DNA of 64,000 nt from assembly GCA_965202955.1 (NCBI GenBank), contig OZ241871.1, positions 2,480,001 through 2,544,000 on the forward strand. Direction: 5' to 3'. The position numbers were made by a program, and so were the translations under genes. The stretch comes from Bin5 sp034422415. Its GTDB lineage: Bacteria; Chloroflexota; Anaerolineae; Caldilineales; Caldilineaceae. The notes under the pieces were generated by a model. It ran no database searches, was not told where the DNA came from, and saw nothing but the letters and a program-made list of their open reading frames with translations. This document shows, piece by piece, positions 27,802 to 35,295 of the stretch. Each line of letters opens with the position of its first letter. Within the stretch, counting starts at the first letter, position 1.

Positions 27802-28290
27802 ATGGGTACGAGAACGATGCAGCCCCCGATGGGGCTTTACTTTGAGGAGTTTGCGCTCGGCGACGGCTGCGAAAGCGTGGGGCGAACGGTTACCGAGGTC
27901 GACATTGTCAACTTTGCCGCGCTCTCCGGGGACTGGAACCGCATCCACACCGACGCGCACTACAGCCAGGCGCAGATGTTCGGCGAGCGCGTGGCGCACG
28001 GGTTGCTCGTGCTCAGTATCGCCAGCGGACTGGCGGTGAGGATGGGCTTTATGGAAGGGACCGTCCAGGCCTTCATGCAGCTTGACTGGCAGTTCCGGCG
28101 GCCCGTTCTGATCGGGGACACCGTGCGCCTGCGTGCGACCGTGCGCGCGAAGAAGGAGATGCGGCGTATGGGCGGCGGCGTGGTCACCTTCAGGATGGAG
28201 GTGCTCAACCAGAAGGACGAGGTCTGTCAGCGCGGCAGCTGGGACATCCTCTGCAAGAACAGGACGGACGAAACTGAAACAGAGGAGTAA
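27802..28290 (+). CDS. MaoC-like (R)-specific enoyl-CoA hydratase
   Basis: A hot-dog-fold hydratase with the MaoC signature FAALSGDWNRIHTDAHYS, whose Asp and His form the catalytic pair, followed by ERVAHGLLVLSIASG and a C-terminal strand VTFRMEVLNQKDE. It would hydrate an enoyl-CoA or act on a related thioester. The ATG at 27802 is chosen; a TTG at 27781 is also open. The Cas4-like remnant starts two bases after the stop and uses a GAGGAG inside this gene, so the two were an operon. Confidence 0.9.
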   Translation: MGTRTMQPPMGLYFEEFALGDGCESVGRTVTEVDIVNFAALSGDWNRIHTDAHYSQAQMFGERVAHGLLVLSIASGLAVRMGFMEGTVQAFMQLDWQFRRPVLIGDTVRLRATVRAKKEMRRMGGGVVTFRMEVLNQKDEVCQRGSWDILCKNRTDETETEE

Positions 28291-28291
28291 A

Positions 28292-28576
28292 GTGTCCTCT
28301 CTCCTCTTTCCCCTCTCCCCAACTTCCTCCCTGGTAGCTGCACTTCTGCTGACGCTGCTCGGCGGGCTGCTGCTGTGGCTGGGACGCGGCCAGCGCCGGC
28401 GCAGCGGTCTGCCCGCGGGTGCGTTGCTCTACCGCGATGTTGGAACATGGCAGGCGCGCGGCGCGCCCGATGTGCGTCGCAGTCATCGCCAGTCATCCCG
28501 CTGCGCAGGCTGCGGCTACCGCGCCGCGTGCGGGTCGGAGGCGCTCTCCTGGCCGGCGCGAACTACGTTCTCGTAA
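28292..28576 (+). pseudogene. Internally deleted membrane-anchored Cas4-like (PD-(D/E)xK) nuclease
   Basis: The first half has a membrane helix (LVAALLLTLLGGLLLWL) and the family entry RSGLPAGALLYRDVGTWQ. It is joined directly to the C-terminal iron-sulfur motif RRSHRQSSRCAGCGYRAAC of Cas4/Dna2-type nucleases. Intact proteins of this stand-alone type have about 130 more residues between these blocks, including the catalytic D and ExK; all are missing. The GTG at 28292 has a GAGGAG site. The reading frame is maintained across the deletion. The 3' end overlaps cofC (convergent) by about 60 bases. Assignment rests on recognising both ends of the family. Confidence 0.65.
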
Positions 28577-29193
28577 TCTTCCGGCAGGTCGATGTCGAAG
28601 AGCAGCGAGGCGGACTCGACGACGCGTACAGGGATGCCCGCTTCTTCAGCCAGGCGCTGGTGGCGGGCAAAGCTTCCTTTGCCAAAGGCGAAAGGAATCG
28701 CCTGGGCCGGTTGCAGGAAGAGCGCGTTGGTGCCGCCGTCGCGGCTGGGGGCGATGATGATCTGTGGTCCGGTCCCGCGCGGCGAGGCCACGGCCCGAAC
28801 ATCCTCCACTGTCAGGTTGGGCATATCGGTCGGCAGGATCAGGGTTCTGCTCGCGCCGCGTGCAACAACGTAACGGGCAGCCTGCGCCAGCGCCGCGTTG
28901 AGTTGAGTTTCATGGGTCGCGTCGGCAGGACGGCGGCCGGCTGCCGCCGGTTGAGGCGCGGGCAGTTCCTCCGCCAGCGCATGGCTTCCCAGGCGCGTTG
29001 CCGCCTCCAGCGCGTCGTTGTCACGGCTGACGACAACGATTTCCGCATCAACGTGGGCCTGGCGGATGGCGTCCAACGTGTGCGAGAGGAGCTCGCGGTT
29101 GAGCGTGCGGCGTTCCCGCGGCGAGAGACAACCGGCCAGGCGGCTCTTGCCTTCGGTGAAGGGCTTGACTGGAATAACTGTCCATAAACTCAT
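28516..29193 (-). CDS. cofC: 2-phospholactate / phosphoenolpyruvate guanylyltransferase (F420 biosynthesis)
   Basis: CofC/FbiD activates 2-phospholactate or phosphoenolpyruvate with GTP in coenzyme F420 synthesis. The nucleotidyltransferase signature TVIPVKPFTEGKSRLAGCLS opens the protein, followed by LILPTDMPNLTVEDV, APSRDGGTNALFLQP, FGKGSFARHQRLAEEAG and LFDIDLPEDYE, all typical. The ATG at 29193 (MSLWTVIPVKPF) is chosen; the open frame runs to 29322 without a plausible domain. cofD lies about 11 kb away on the same strand, with an accessory island in between. Which phospho-acid is used cannot be read from sequence alone. Confidence 0.88.
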   Translation of the reverse strand: MSLWTVIPVKPFTEGKSRLAGCLSPRERRTLNRELLSHTLDAIRQAHVDAEIVVVSRDNDALEAATRLGSHALAEELPAPQPAAAGRRPADATHETQLNAALAQAARYVVARGASRTLILPTDMPNLTVEDVRAVASPRGTGPQIIIAPSRDGGTNALFLQPAQAIPFAFGKGSFARHQRLAEEAGIPVRVVESASLLFDIDLPEDYENVVRAGQESASDPHAAR

Positions 29194-29394
29194 TTCAGGG
29201 ACCAGTGGTCGGAATCCACTGGATACACCTTTCTTCCCATTTTCTGTTCTTGACATTTGGGGGCCAACCATAGTTAGCTCAGTTGGGGCTGTCATGCACC
29301 TGTCGAATTGGCTATGTACCATTGGATAAACGCTTCCGTAGCAGTTTTCAGGTCAAGCATGTGAGAACTGGTAATTTGAAGTCGGGCGAACCTC

Positions 29395-30450
29395 TTAACG
29401 AAGTTTCGCTCTCTCTTCAGTAAGATTCCTCAAGATAGTGACATCGCGCACGAAAATGAAACCGCACTGATTACATCTGTACGAAACTACCCCACTTGGG
29501 TTTGGATTTCCAAATACGCGGTATCCATCTCTGAATTCTTCAATATTTCCACCCATCCAGCCACATGAAGGGCAACGATGCCCAACTAACTCTAATGGCG
29601 GGAACCCTTGCTGGACAATGTTGCGTAAACTGTCTATTCGACTTAGCAAAACATTGGCATTCGAGAATCGGTCTGTCGGATTGTCACGGATGGTTTTTTC
29701 AAAAACACGTGATAGGTGCCAAGTTTCTGGATTGCTCGGGAACAAAGCTGTCATTGAACGATTTCCAAATACAGCCGCCTCCCGTGCAAAGGCACGTTGT
29801 GATGTAATCACAGACCACAGCACTTTTGATGCTGAATATATGTCAGACCAAACACCAGTCGTGGATTCATTCCCACTCTCGCACTCTGGCGATGTGTAGT
29901 TGCGAGTACCGACATCTTCGTCAGCAAATGTGATCAACTCCCCATCCTCGATTTGGCAAATGCCAAAATCTATAAGACGAATACTACCGTCTTCCAAGAG
30001 AAGAATGTTTTTGGGGTTTATATCTCGATGCACGATGGGGGAAGTGTGGTCGCTACATGCCCTAATCGCTGAGACAATCTTTTCAAACAGATCTAGGCTT
30101 AGCAAGGTGTTGCCAAAAAATGGATTCGAACCTGAAAATATGACTTTGTCTAATGATTGAGCCCCTTCATGATATTCCATTACGTAATACTGAAATGTGT
30201 CATTTTCGCTGGAGTAGTCGAACACTTTGATAATTGCAGGATGGTTCAGGTCCATCACTGCTCCGATTTCTCTTCTGAATCGCACTCGTGCTTTCGACGA
30301 CCCAACGTTTCGGAGCATCTTCAAGGCGTATTTTGTCGGGTAGGGTTCATCTACTTCATCTCTTTTCGTAACAAGATGAACTTCACCTTGACCACCTCTG
30401 CCTAAAGTCTTACCTGTTGGTTTCCAAGGAATTTCGGTAGGGATTTTCAT
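29395..30450 (-). CDS. Ser/Thr protein kinase with C-terminal zinc ribbon
   Basis: A complete eukaryotic-type kinase domain. It has the glycine loop GRGGQGEV (17-24), catalytic Lys at 44 (YALK), HRDINPKN (141-148) and DFG (161-163). A C-terminal extension carries CPSCGW and CNQCGF (Cys 293, 296, 326, 329), a zinc ribbon. No membrane segment is present, unlike housekeeping PASTA or membrane-bound kinases, so it acts in the cytoplasm. I chose the ATG at 30450 with GGAAGAA upstream; an ATG at 30462 is also possible. It is AT-rich and lies downstream of the AIPR gene on the same strand. Defence-associated kinases are known, and that role is inferred here from context. Confidence 0.85.
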   Translation of the reverse strand: MKIPTEIPWKPTGKTLGRGGQGEVHLVTKRDEVDEPYPTKYALKMLRNVGSSKARVRFRREIGAVMDLNHPAIIKVFDYSSENDTFQYYVMEYHEGAQSLDKVIFSGSNPFFGNTLLSLDLFEKIVSAIRACSDHTSPIVHRDINPKNILLLEDGSIRLIDFGICQIEDGELITFADEDVGTRNYTSPECESGNESTTGVWSDIYSASKVLWSVITSQRAFAREAAVFGNRSMTALFPSNPETWHLSRVFEKTIRDNPTDRFSNANVLLSRIDSLRNIVQQGFPPLELVGHRCPSCGWMGGNIEEFRDGYRVFGNPNPSGVVSYRCNQCGFIFVRDVTILRNLTEERAKLR

Positions 30451-30764
30451 GATTTCTTCCATTTCAACATGCAATATAATAATATTTATTGGCTAAGGAG
30501 TGGGCGGTGTACCCCGCATCCCTGGTGGTGGGTACACCAGAAGCTACTGAACTACCGCTAAGAGCATAATATATGGTGAACCCCATTCTTTGAACCACGA
30601 AATGGGAAACATAAGTTGCATTCGGACTAATGCGATCTGCCGCCATGAGAGCACGAAGGGGGCTTCCGCTCCCCGTGTCCACTTTGTGGGCAGGGACTCG
30701 CTCGTAAGACGTCGCACGTACATCTTAACTTGTGGTCCAGTCTTTTGGGGTCCGGTAGAGAGAT
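30451..30764. other. Gap between the AIPR and kinase genes
   Basis: This 314-base stretch has small open frames on both strands without ribosome sites or recognisable products. AT-rich sequence just upstream of the kinase (around 30470-30486) could hold its promoter, but no clear -35/-10 pair was found. Confidence 0.4.
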
Positions 30765-32705
30765 TCACGATAATACCGCGTTGATCGCCTCAAGCCCCTT
30801 TGTAGCCTTAATGGGAGTGAATTCCACTCGCCGTCCCCTAGAGAACAAGTGTAGATCTTGGGTGGCAATTTGACTGATGTGCACGAAGTAATCTTTGTGG
30901 TCTTCACCGGTTATGAAGCCGTACCGACGAGTTGTACTAAATAGCTTTATGGTTCCACACAATCGTGTAGTAGTGGCTGATGTTATGATCTTTGAACCTT
31001 GCTTTCCAGCCTCATCCTTAAGAGCTTCTGTGAAAACTCTGGTTCTCTCCAACGGATCCCGGGAAAAAGGCATCCGAGATTTGCACGAATCTATAATATC
31101 GCTAGCGCGTCGGAACGCAGACTCGCTTAGAGATTGGCTGTCAAGAATATTCAGAAGGGATTGGCAATAGTCATCGATTTTCCTGGTGTCGAGTTTGGGT
31201 AAGTCAAAGGCCTCGTTCATTATCCTGAACACCATCAGAAGCTGATACTTGAACCTCTTCATCCTCCACGGAAGGATTCCTGAGGAGAACAAGCGCTCTA
31301 CTGAATTCAGAGAGGAACCTGCCAAATAATAAGGCATATGTGAGTGGGAATCGTTGAAAAGTCGATTGCGATAACTATCGAGCAGTTCTCCGTAATATCT
31401 GTGTGTACTGTGAGGCTCATTAAGAAACATGGCGACAAAGCAATTGACTTGTGTGGCGAGGGTAATTATTCGATCTCGCTTTACGTTCATATGTTCATAC
31501 TGCTTTGAGCGCCGCTCATAGTAAATTTGAACCCGCCTATTCCGCCCAACTGCTGTGTAGAATTCCTCTAACTCCTTCTGAAACGGAGCAAGGGATTCGA
31601 AGGCTTCTACTTTGACCTCCGTCTGACGATTGGTTCCTTGAATGATTTGATTGATGACTTCTGGGTCTGTCGTGACTATGAGCTTTATTGGGAGAAAGAC
31701 ATTCTCTGTTAGACGATCTCGATTCAAGTGTAGTACATGGCTAGTTTGACAGCCGTTCACTATCTGGTAATCGCTTATCCGAAAGGTTGTGCCAACACTA
31801 TTCTTGTCGCGAGCGACTATAGTTACCCCATTGTTCAAGAGAGAGAATCGGTCGTTACGTTCAATGTCTCGCACCGTAGCTTCTATTTCCTGATTTACCG
31901 CATTATGCCCCTGGAAATCGCGAACGTTGTCAAAAAAGAGCCTTCGATTCAAGTTGCCGTCATCATCGCAGATGAGATTCAGATATTCTAAGCATGGCAG
32001 GATTCCGATGTAAGCTTCTTTGACCCCAGAAATTGTTGGGAGAATCGTGTGCTTTTCAAAATTAATTCCCCTAGTGACTTTTTGTTTAAGTTCTCGGTAC
32101 ATTCTCTTCAGACCGTCTGAATCCACCGGTGTAAATTCAACGCACGAAAAAAGATTCGTGGCGTCAAGATCACTTTTTCCTTGATCTATCCGGGTCAACA
32201 AAAAGGAGTCGTCTGTCCAGGTTCCTGTACTTACGTAGAAAAGCCTGCAAACGGGACTGGTGTCCATGTCTACACTGCAGTCAAAAATATACTCCTTCAA
32301 GTCGTGAAGGGCTTGAATATATTCGTTTGTGGTAGAGAGTGACGGCTCAAAAAACTGTCGTACGCCCGAAATAAAGTTGCCTATTTCAGCCGCTTCGAAT
32401 TTCGGCGATGTCTTCGCCTGCACAAAGATGAATTGCACATCGAGGCGATGAAGGGCCTTCTTGAAGTGGTCGACATCGGAGTCGGTTTGTACTAAGTGAT
32501 CATTTACCAGTACCCCAATGCCGTCAATTCCCAGATCTCCAGGGCCACCTACCGCAACATCACCAGATTCGAAGCTTTCAGGATTATACTTTGAGACCAC
32601 ACAATAGCTGGCCAAGTGCTCGAATGCCGAAGCTTCGTCCAGCTCTCCGAGGTTGAAGTTGTCAACAAAGTCATTTACATAAGTGGACAGAATTCGGTCT
32701 TTCAT
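30765..32705 (-). CDS. AIPR-family abortive infection protein fused to a cold-shock domain
   Basis: The long central part matches AIPR (abortive infection phage resistance) proteins: LLNNGVTIVAR, YQIVNGCQTSHVL and IIQGTNRQTEV. The N-terminal region has a nuclease-like GDLGIDGIGV (Asp 61) and FVQAKTS (Gln 96, Lys 98), a PD-(D/E)xK pattern of the Q-x-K type. The last 65 residues form a cold-shock/OB domain with RRYGFI (593-598) and YFVHIS (606-611), which is expected to bind single-stranded RNA or DNA. An AAGGAG site precedes the ATG. The protein would be a cytoplasmic nuclease. AIPR proteins often accompany methylases or helicases in defence loci, which fits this island. Confidence 0.85.
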   Translation of the reverse strand: MKDRILSTYVNDFVDNFNLGELDEASAFEHLASYCVVSKYNPESFESGDVAVGGPGDLGIDGIGVLVNDHLVQTDSDVDHFKKALHRLDVQFIFVQAKTSPKFEAAEIGNFISGVRQFFEPSLSTTNEYIQALHDLKEYIFDCSVDMDTSPVCRLFYVSTGTWTDDSFLLTRIDQGKSDLDATNLFSCVEFTPVDSDGLKRMYRELKQKVTRGINFEKHTILPTISGVKEAYIGILPCLEYLNLICDDDGNLNRRLFFDNVRDFQGHNAVNQEIEATVRDIERNDRFSLLNNGVTIVARDKNSVGTTFRISDYQIVNGCQTSHVLHLNRDRLTENVFLPIKLIVTTDPEVINQIIQGTNRQTEVKVEAFESLAPFQKELEEFYTAVGRNRRVQIYYERRSKQYEHMNVKRDRIITLATQVNCFVAMFLNEPHSTHRYYGELLDSYRNRLFNDSHSHMPYYLAGSSLNSVERLFSSGILPWRMKRFKYQLLMVFRIMNEAFDLPKLDTRKIDDYCQSLLNILDSQSLSESAFRRASDIIDSCKSRMPFSRDPLERTRVFTEALKDEAGKQGSKIITSATTTRLCGTIKLFSTTRRYGFITGEDHKDYFVHISQIATQDLHLFSRGRRVEFTPIKATKGLEAINAVLS

Positions 32706-33221
32706 GATTCTCCTTCAACGTCATTTCGAGAGATTGATGAGCCGATGAGCGGATTGAGCTTGGAACCAAGGGACAGTTGTGCTGTTCTGCCAACTGTATT
32801 CTCAAATCGGAACAATTGCTTATAGAAGGCGAAAGCACATGAGAGCAAAGATTGACCAACAAGAATTCCTGAAGGTATTGTCGATGCATTGTCCATCATG
32901 AACAAAATAATGATTCCATCGCGAATCGTGAGAATTCCCTTCCACTTTTACAGCTGAACTTAGCCCAAGAAAGCTGGCCCACAGGGTTAAGTGTAATGTG
33001 GAGCTAAACTCAATGTGAATTGTAAAGGGACCTATATACTTAAGTTCACAAATCTTTTGGGCAGAATAGCTACGATTTTTTGCAAATTATTGCTGCTTTC
33101 GTCTGCCTGAACGACAACGCCCACTTCGGGATTCGGGGTCCCGAAGTGGGCTGATATTCCTGCCAGTATGACACCGCTTGCGTCTATTGTCGAATCGGGA
33201 AGGGGCTGCGGGTGCTCACAG
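32706..33221. other. AT-rich intergenic region with a strong hairpin
   Basis: No gene is supported in this 516-base gap. A small frame at 32905-32702 (minus) would overlap the AIPR start by four bases but lacks a good ribosome site. A perfect 12-base-pair hairpin lies at 33119-33151. The promoter for the AIPR gene should be here but I could not define it. Confidence 0.5.
33119..33151 (-). terminator. Hairpin downstream of the AbiJ-like gene
   Basis: GCCCACTTCGGG (33119-33130) pairs perfectly with 33140-33151 across a 9-base loop, about 70 bases past the stop codon of the AbiJ-like gene. There is no T run on either side, so it is either a Rho-type or processing hairpin, or something other than a terminator. 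Confidence 0.4.
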
Positions 33222-34127
33222 CTACAATTCTTCGTTTGCCCTTGCTAAGAGCAGTATATTCGATGCTGTTAGATGTAGAATGTGAGCAGCCAAATAGTCT
33301 GGCACTGGAGATTGCTCAGGTCCCTGCCCATGACCTCCCATTTTGTTTCTCAAGGTCGGGACCCCACTTTCTAACGTGCTTTTTAACGACGTGAAGTGGG
33401 TTTGCATGAATTTAGGGATTAGCTCTTCCTTAAGCATTATCGAAATCAATTGACTCGCATTAGCCCCTGTGTCGTAGTTCCACCCCCTCTCTTTACAAAT
33501 AACCTTCATACAACTCTCGAATGCTTTAAGGCTTTCAACCATACATTCTTTGTATCTTCTCTTGTGGTAGTGTCCTAACGCTGTTAGAAATTCCTCATTG
33601 GCACCAACGTAAATTGGGTCGGAAAGAAACTTCAAAGCTGGTTGCGTAACTTCCGAGTGCACAAATTGTGAATCTACTCTGATAATTAGACCTGATTCGA
33701 GTTGGTAGCCTACACCATGTTCTTGGAAGCGGTAGTTTATTTCGCGGATAGACTCTTGAAACGAAGTGGGGCTATAGTTATAGGGGTCCATTCGTCGGGC
33801 TAATTCGAACATGGGTCCATATGCAAGCTCGACTACATCAAGAATTTGGTCAGTAGAGGCACGGCGGATGACAAAAGTATCGATCTTCTCTTTGCCTTCA
33901 TACCCACGAACACCAGAGATTTCACTAAGGGAGCGAAGGCCATATTCATTTGCTAAGGTGCTTTCGACCCATTCATATATTTTTGGACTGCTGAACCCAT
34001 ATAGACTTTCCATGCTGTTTACGATCTGATTTTTTAACCCTGTTGGGATTTGGTCATACTGAAAAACATCGGGGAATTCTCCCGACTCCATTTTCTTACG
34101 TTTTGAATATATCTTGTGGATTGGCAT
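33222..34127 (-). CDS. AbiJ-type abortive infection protein (HEPN-like C terminus)
   Basis: The N-terminal part (FPDVFQYDQIPTGLKNQIVN and GLRSLSEI) resembles the AbiJ N-terminal domain of the STM4504/CBY_0614 group. The C-terminal part (HYHKRRYKECMVESLKAFES and RNKMGGHGQG) resembles the Abi_C/HEPN domain. Arg 260 and His 266 in RNKMGGH fit the HEPN RNase Rx4-6H motif. Such proteins are thought to cleave RNA after phage infection, causing dormancy. The ATG at 34127 is preferred to a TTG at 34157. The gene is AT-rich and on the same strand as the AIPR and kinase genes, separated by about 500 bases. Confidence 0.8.
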   Translation of the reverse strand: MPIHKIYSKRKKMESGEFPDVFQYDQIPTGLKNQIVNSMESLYGFSSPKIYEWVESTLANEYGLRSLSEISGVRGYEGKEKIDTFVIRRASTDQILDVVELAYGPMFELARRMDPYNYSPTSFQESIREINYRFQEHGVGYQLESGLIIRVDSQFVHSEVTQPALKFLSDPIYVGANEEFLTALGHYHKRRYKECMVESLKAFESCMKVICKERGWNYDTGANASQLISIMLKEELIPKFMQTHFTSLKSTLESGVPTLRNKMGGHGQGPEQSPVPDYLAAHILHLTASNILLLARANEEL

Positions 34128-34198
34128 AAGGCTTAGGCTATCTCCTAATGCGGGCAACTATACATTGCCCACTTTTTTTCTCTGCGTCCTGTAATGTA

Positions 34199-34405
34199 TC
34201 ACAGGGACGTATCGCTGTCTAGAATCACAGGACAAAATCTAGGCACAGGCTTCGGGTCGGACTCCAAGATCATCCCTGGCGGGTATTGCAAGACACGTTT
34301 CGCGTTGCATTTGGTGCAACGTTCGTACTCGATGAATTCGTTAAAGAATCGTTGCGTTTCGGTGACTTCCCAATTGTGGCGTCGATGAGCGTCCTGATCG
34401 TTCAC
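34199..34405 (-). CDS. Small putative zinc-binding protein
   Basis: A 68-residue product with CTKC in YERCTKCNAKRVLQYP and a later FCPV. Two of four zinc ligands are clear and a third is possible. Its GTG start overlaps the stop codon of the upstream small membrane protein gene (GTGA), which supports its reality and suggests coupled translation. No family recognised. Confidence 0.55.
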   Translation of the reverse strand: MNDQDAHRRHNWEVTETQRFFNEFIEYERCTKCNAKRVLQYPPGMILESDPKPVPRFCPVILDSDTSL

Positions 34406-34761
34406 TGTGACTTCTCTTCCGCTTCCTGTTCTTGCTCGTCCTCTTCATGTATCCCCTTATGCTTATCAATTTGAATCTGCGCGTGCTCATCCATTATTTC
34501 TTTCATGGTTATTTCCTCGCCGGAGACGCCTCTATAGTCAGCTTTGCGCAAAATAAAGGTGATCTCCTTCAGGTCAAGTCTTTCATGGTAAAGTTGAAGA
34601 ATTAGCGCGCGTCGTGCTGGCGTTTCTTGGGTATACTTATCCCGGAAGCGCTTTTTCCTCTTTCGTTCTTCCTCTTCCGCTTGCCTTTTCGCGCTCGCGT
34701 TAATGGCAACGATTCCCCAAATTATCAACCCGACAATTACTATTGCAACTAATATGTCCAT
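34402..34761 (-). CDS. Small single-pass membrane protein with charged helical tail
   Basis: One N-terminal membrane helix (MDILVAIVIVGLIIWGIVA) is followed by a very charged, probably coiled-coil region (KRQAEEEERKRKKRFRDKY) and an acidic C terminus. The ATG at 34761 has a good AGGAGG site nine bases upstream; the frame to 34821 would run into the inverted-repeat element. Function unknown. It forms a pair with the small zinc-ribbon-like gene that follows it. Confidence 0.65.
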   Translation of the reverse strand: MDILVAIVIVGLIIWGIVAINASAKRQAEEEERKRKKRFRDKYTQETPARRALILQLYHERLDLKEITFILRKADYRGVSGEEITMKEIMDEHAQIQIDKHKGIHEEDEQEQEAEEKSQ

Positions 34762-34793
34762 AAAGCGGTGCCTCCTTGCTGAGTGAGTAAAGG

Positions 34794-34914
34794 GACGCTT
34801 GCCACAGCAGTCTCTATACACATTGAATCAACAAGGAGGCGCAATGCGCCCTCACTCGAATTCAAGAGTATAGAAAGCCCGTGTTTCCACGGGCATACTG
34901 CTGTGGCAAGCGTC
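34794..34914. repeat. 121-base element bounded by perfect 18-base inverted repeats
   Basis: GACGCTTGCCACAGCAGT at 34794-34811 is repeated exactly in inverse orientation at 34897-34914. The interior holds two further hairpins: GGCGCAATGCGCC (near 34840) and GCCCGTG-TTTC-CACGGGC (34877-34894). It lies between the start of the small membrane gene and the left end of the IS3 element, 5 bases before the latter. It could be a miniature inverted-repeat element or a structured regulatory region. No flanking duplication is seen. Confidence 0.7.
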
Positions 34915-34984
34915 AACCTTGACCTGCCCCCCAAAAGCTGGTCCAAGTAATATGTTAGTATTGGGCCGTAGAAAGGGGGGAAAG

Positions 34985-35263
34985 ATGGCCAAGAAGAGAC
35001 ATACGCCGGAGCAGGTGATCAACAAGCTGAGAGAGGCCGAGGTGGCGATAGCCGAGGGCAGCACAGTGGCTGAAGCCGCCCGCCGGATCGGGGTGACCGA
35101 TCAGACCTTCTACCGCTGGCGCAGCGAGTACGGGGGTCTCAGGATCGACCAGGCCAGGCGCCTTAAGCATCTGGAGTTGGAGAACAGCCGCCTGAAGCGA
35201 GCGGTGGCGGAGCTGACGCTGGACAACCAGATTCTGAGGGAGGCGTCTGAGGGAAACTTCTGA
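34985..35263 (+). CDS. IS3-family transposase OrfA (helix-turn-helix)
   Basis: A 92-residue DNA-binding protein of the HTH_Tnp_1 type: MAKKRHTPEQVINKLREAE, then STVAEAARRIGVTDQTFYRW (the helix-turn-helix) and a leucine-zipper-like tail (LKHLELENSRLKRAVAELTL). The ATG at 34985 has a purine-rich site; the frame open from 34919 starts inside the terminal repeat. It is joined to OrfB by -1 frameshifting at GGGAAAC. Confidence 0.92.
   Translation: MAKKRHTPEQVINKLREAEVAIAEGSTVAEAARRIGVTDQTFYRWRSEYGGLRIDQARRLKHLELENSRLKRAVAELTLDNQILREASEGNF
35251..35257 (+). promoter_or_regulatory. Programmed -1 frameshift slippery heptamer of the IS3 element
   Basis: G GGA AAC sits in the correct phase (X XXY YYZ) three codons before the OrfA stop, and the -1 frame is open from here into OrfB. 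This would give the OrfAB transposase. Confidence 0.7.
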
Positions 35264-35295
35264 GTCCTTCACGTCGTCGCCAGTGTGTCGACCAC

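Noticed and set aside
29275..29286. TAGCTCAGTTGG, identical to a tRNA D-arm, at the left edge of the island
   Set aside because: No acceptor stem, anticodon arm or T arm could be built around it, so it is not a tRNA. A remnant of an attachment site is possible but unsupported.
30544..30768. Small minus-strand frame after the AIPR gene
   Set aside because: No ribosome site, no recognisable product, and it overlaps the end of the AIPR gene; too weak to call.
32702..32905. Small minus-strand frame whose stop overlaps the AIPR start (ATGA)
   Set aside because: The overlap is suggestive of a leader peptide but the start has only a TTG and no good ribosome site; not called.
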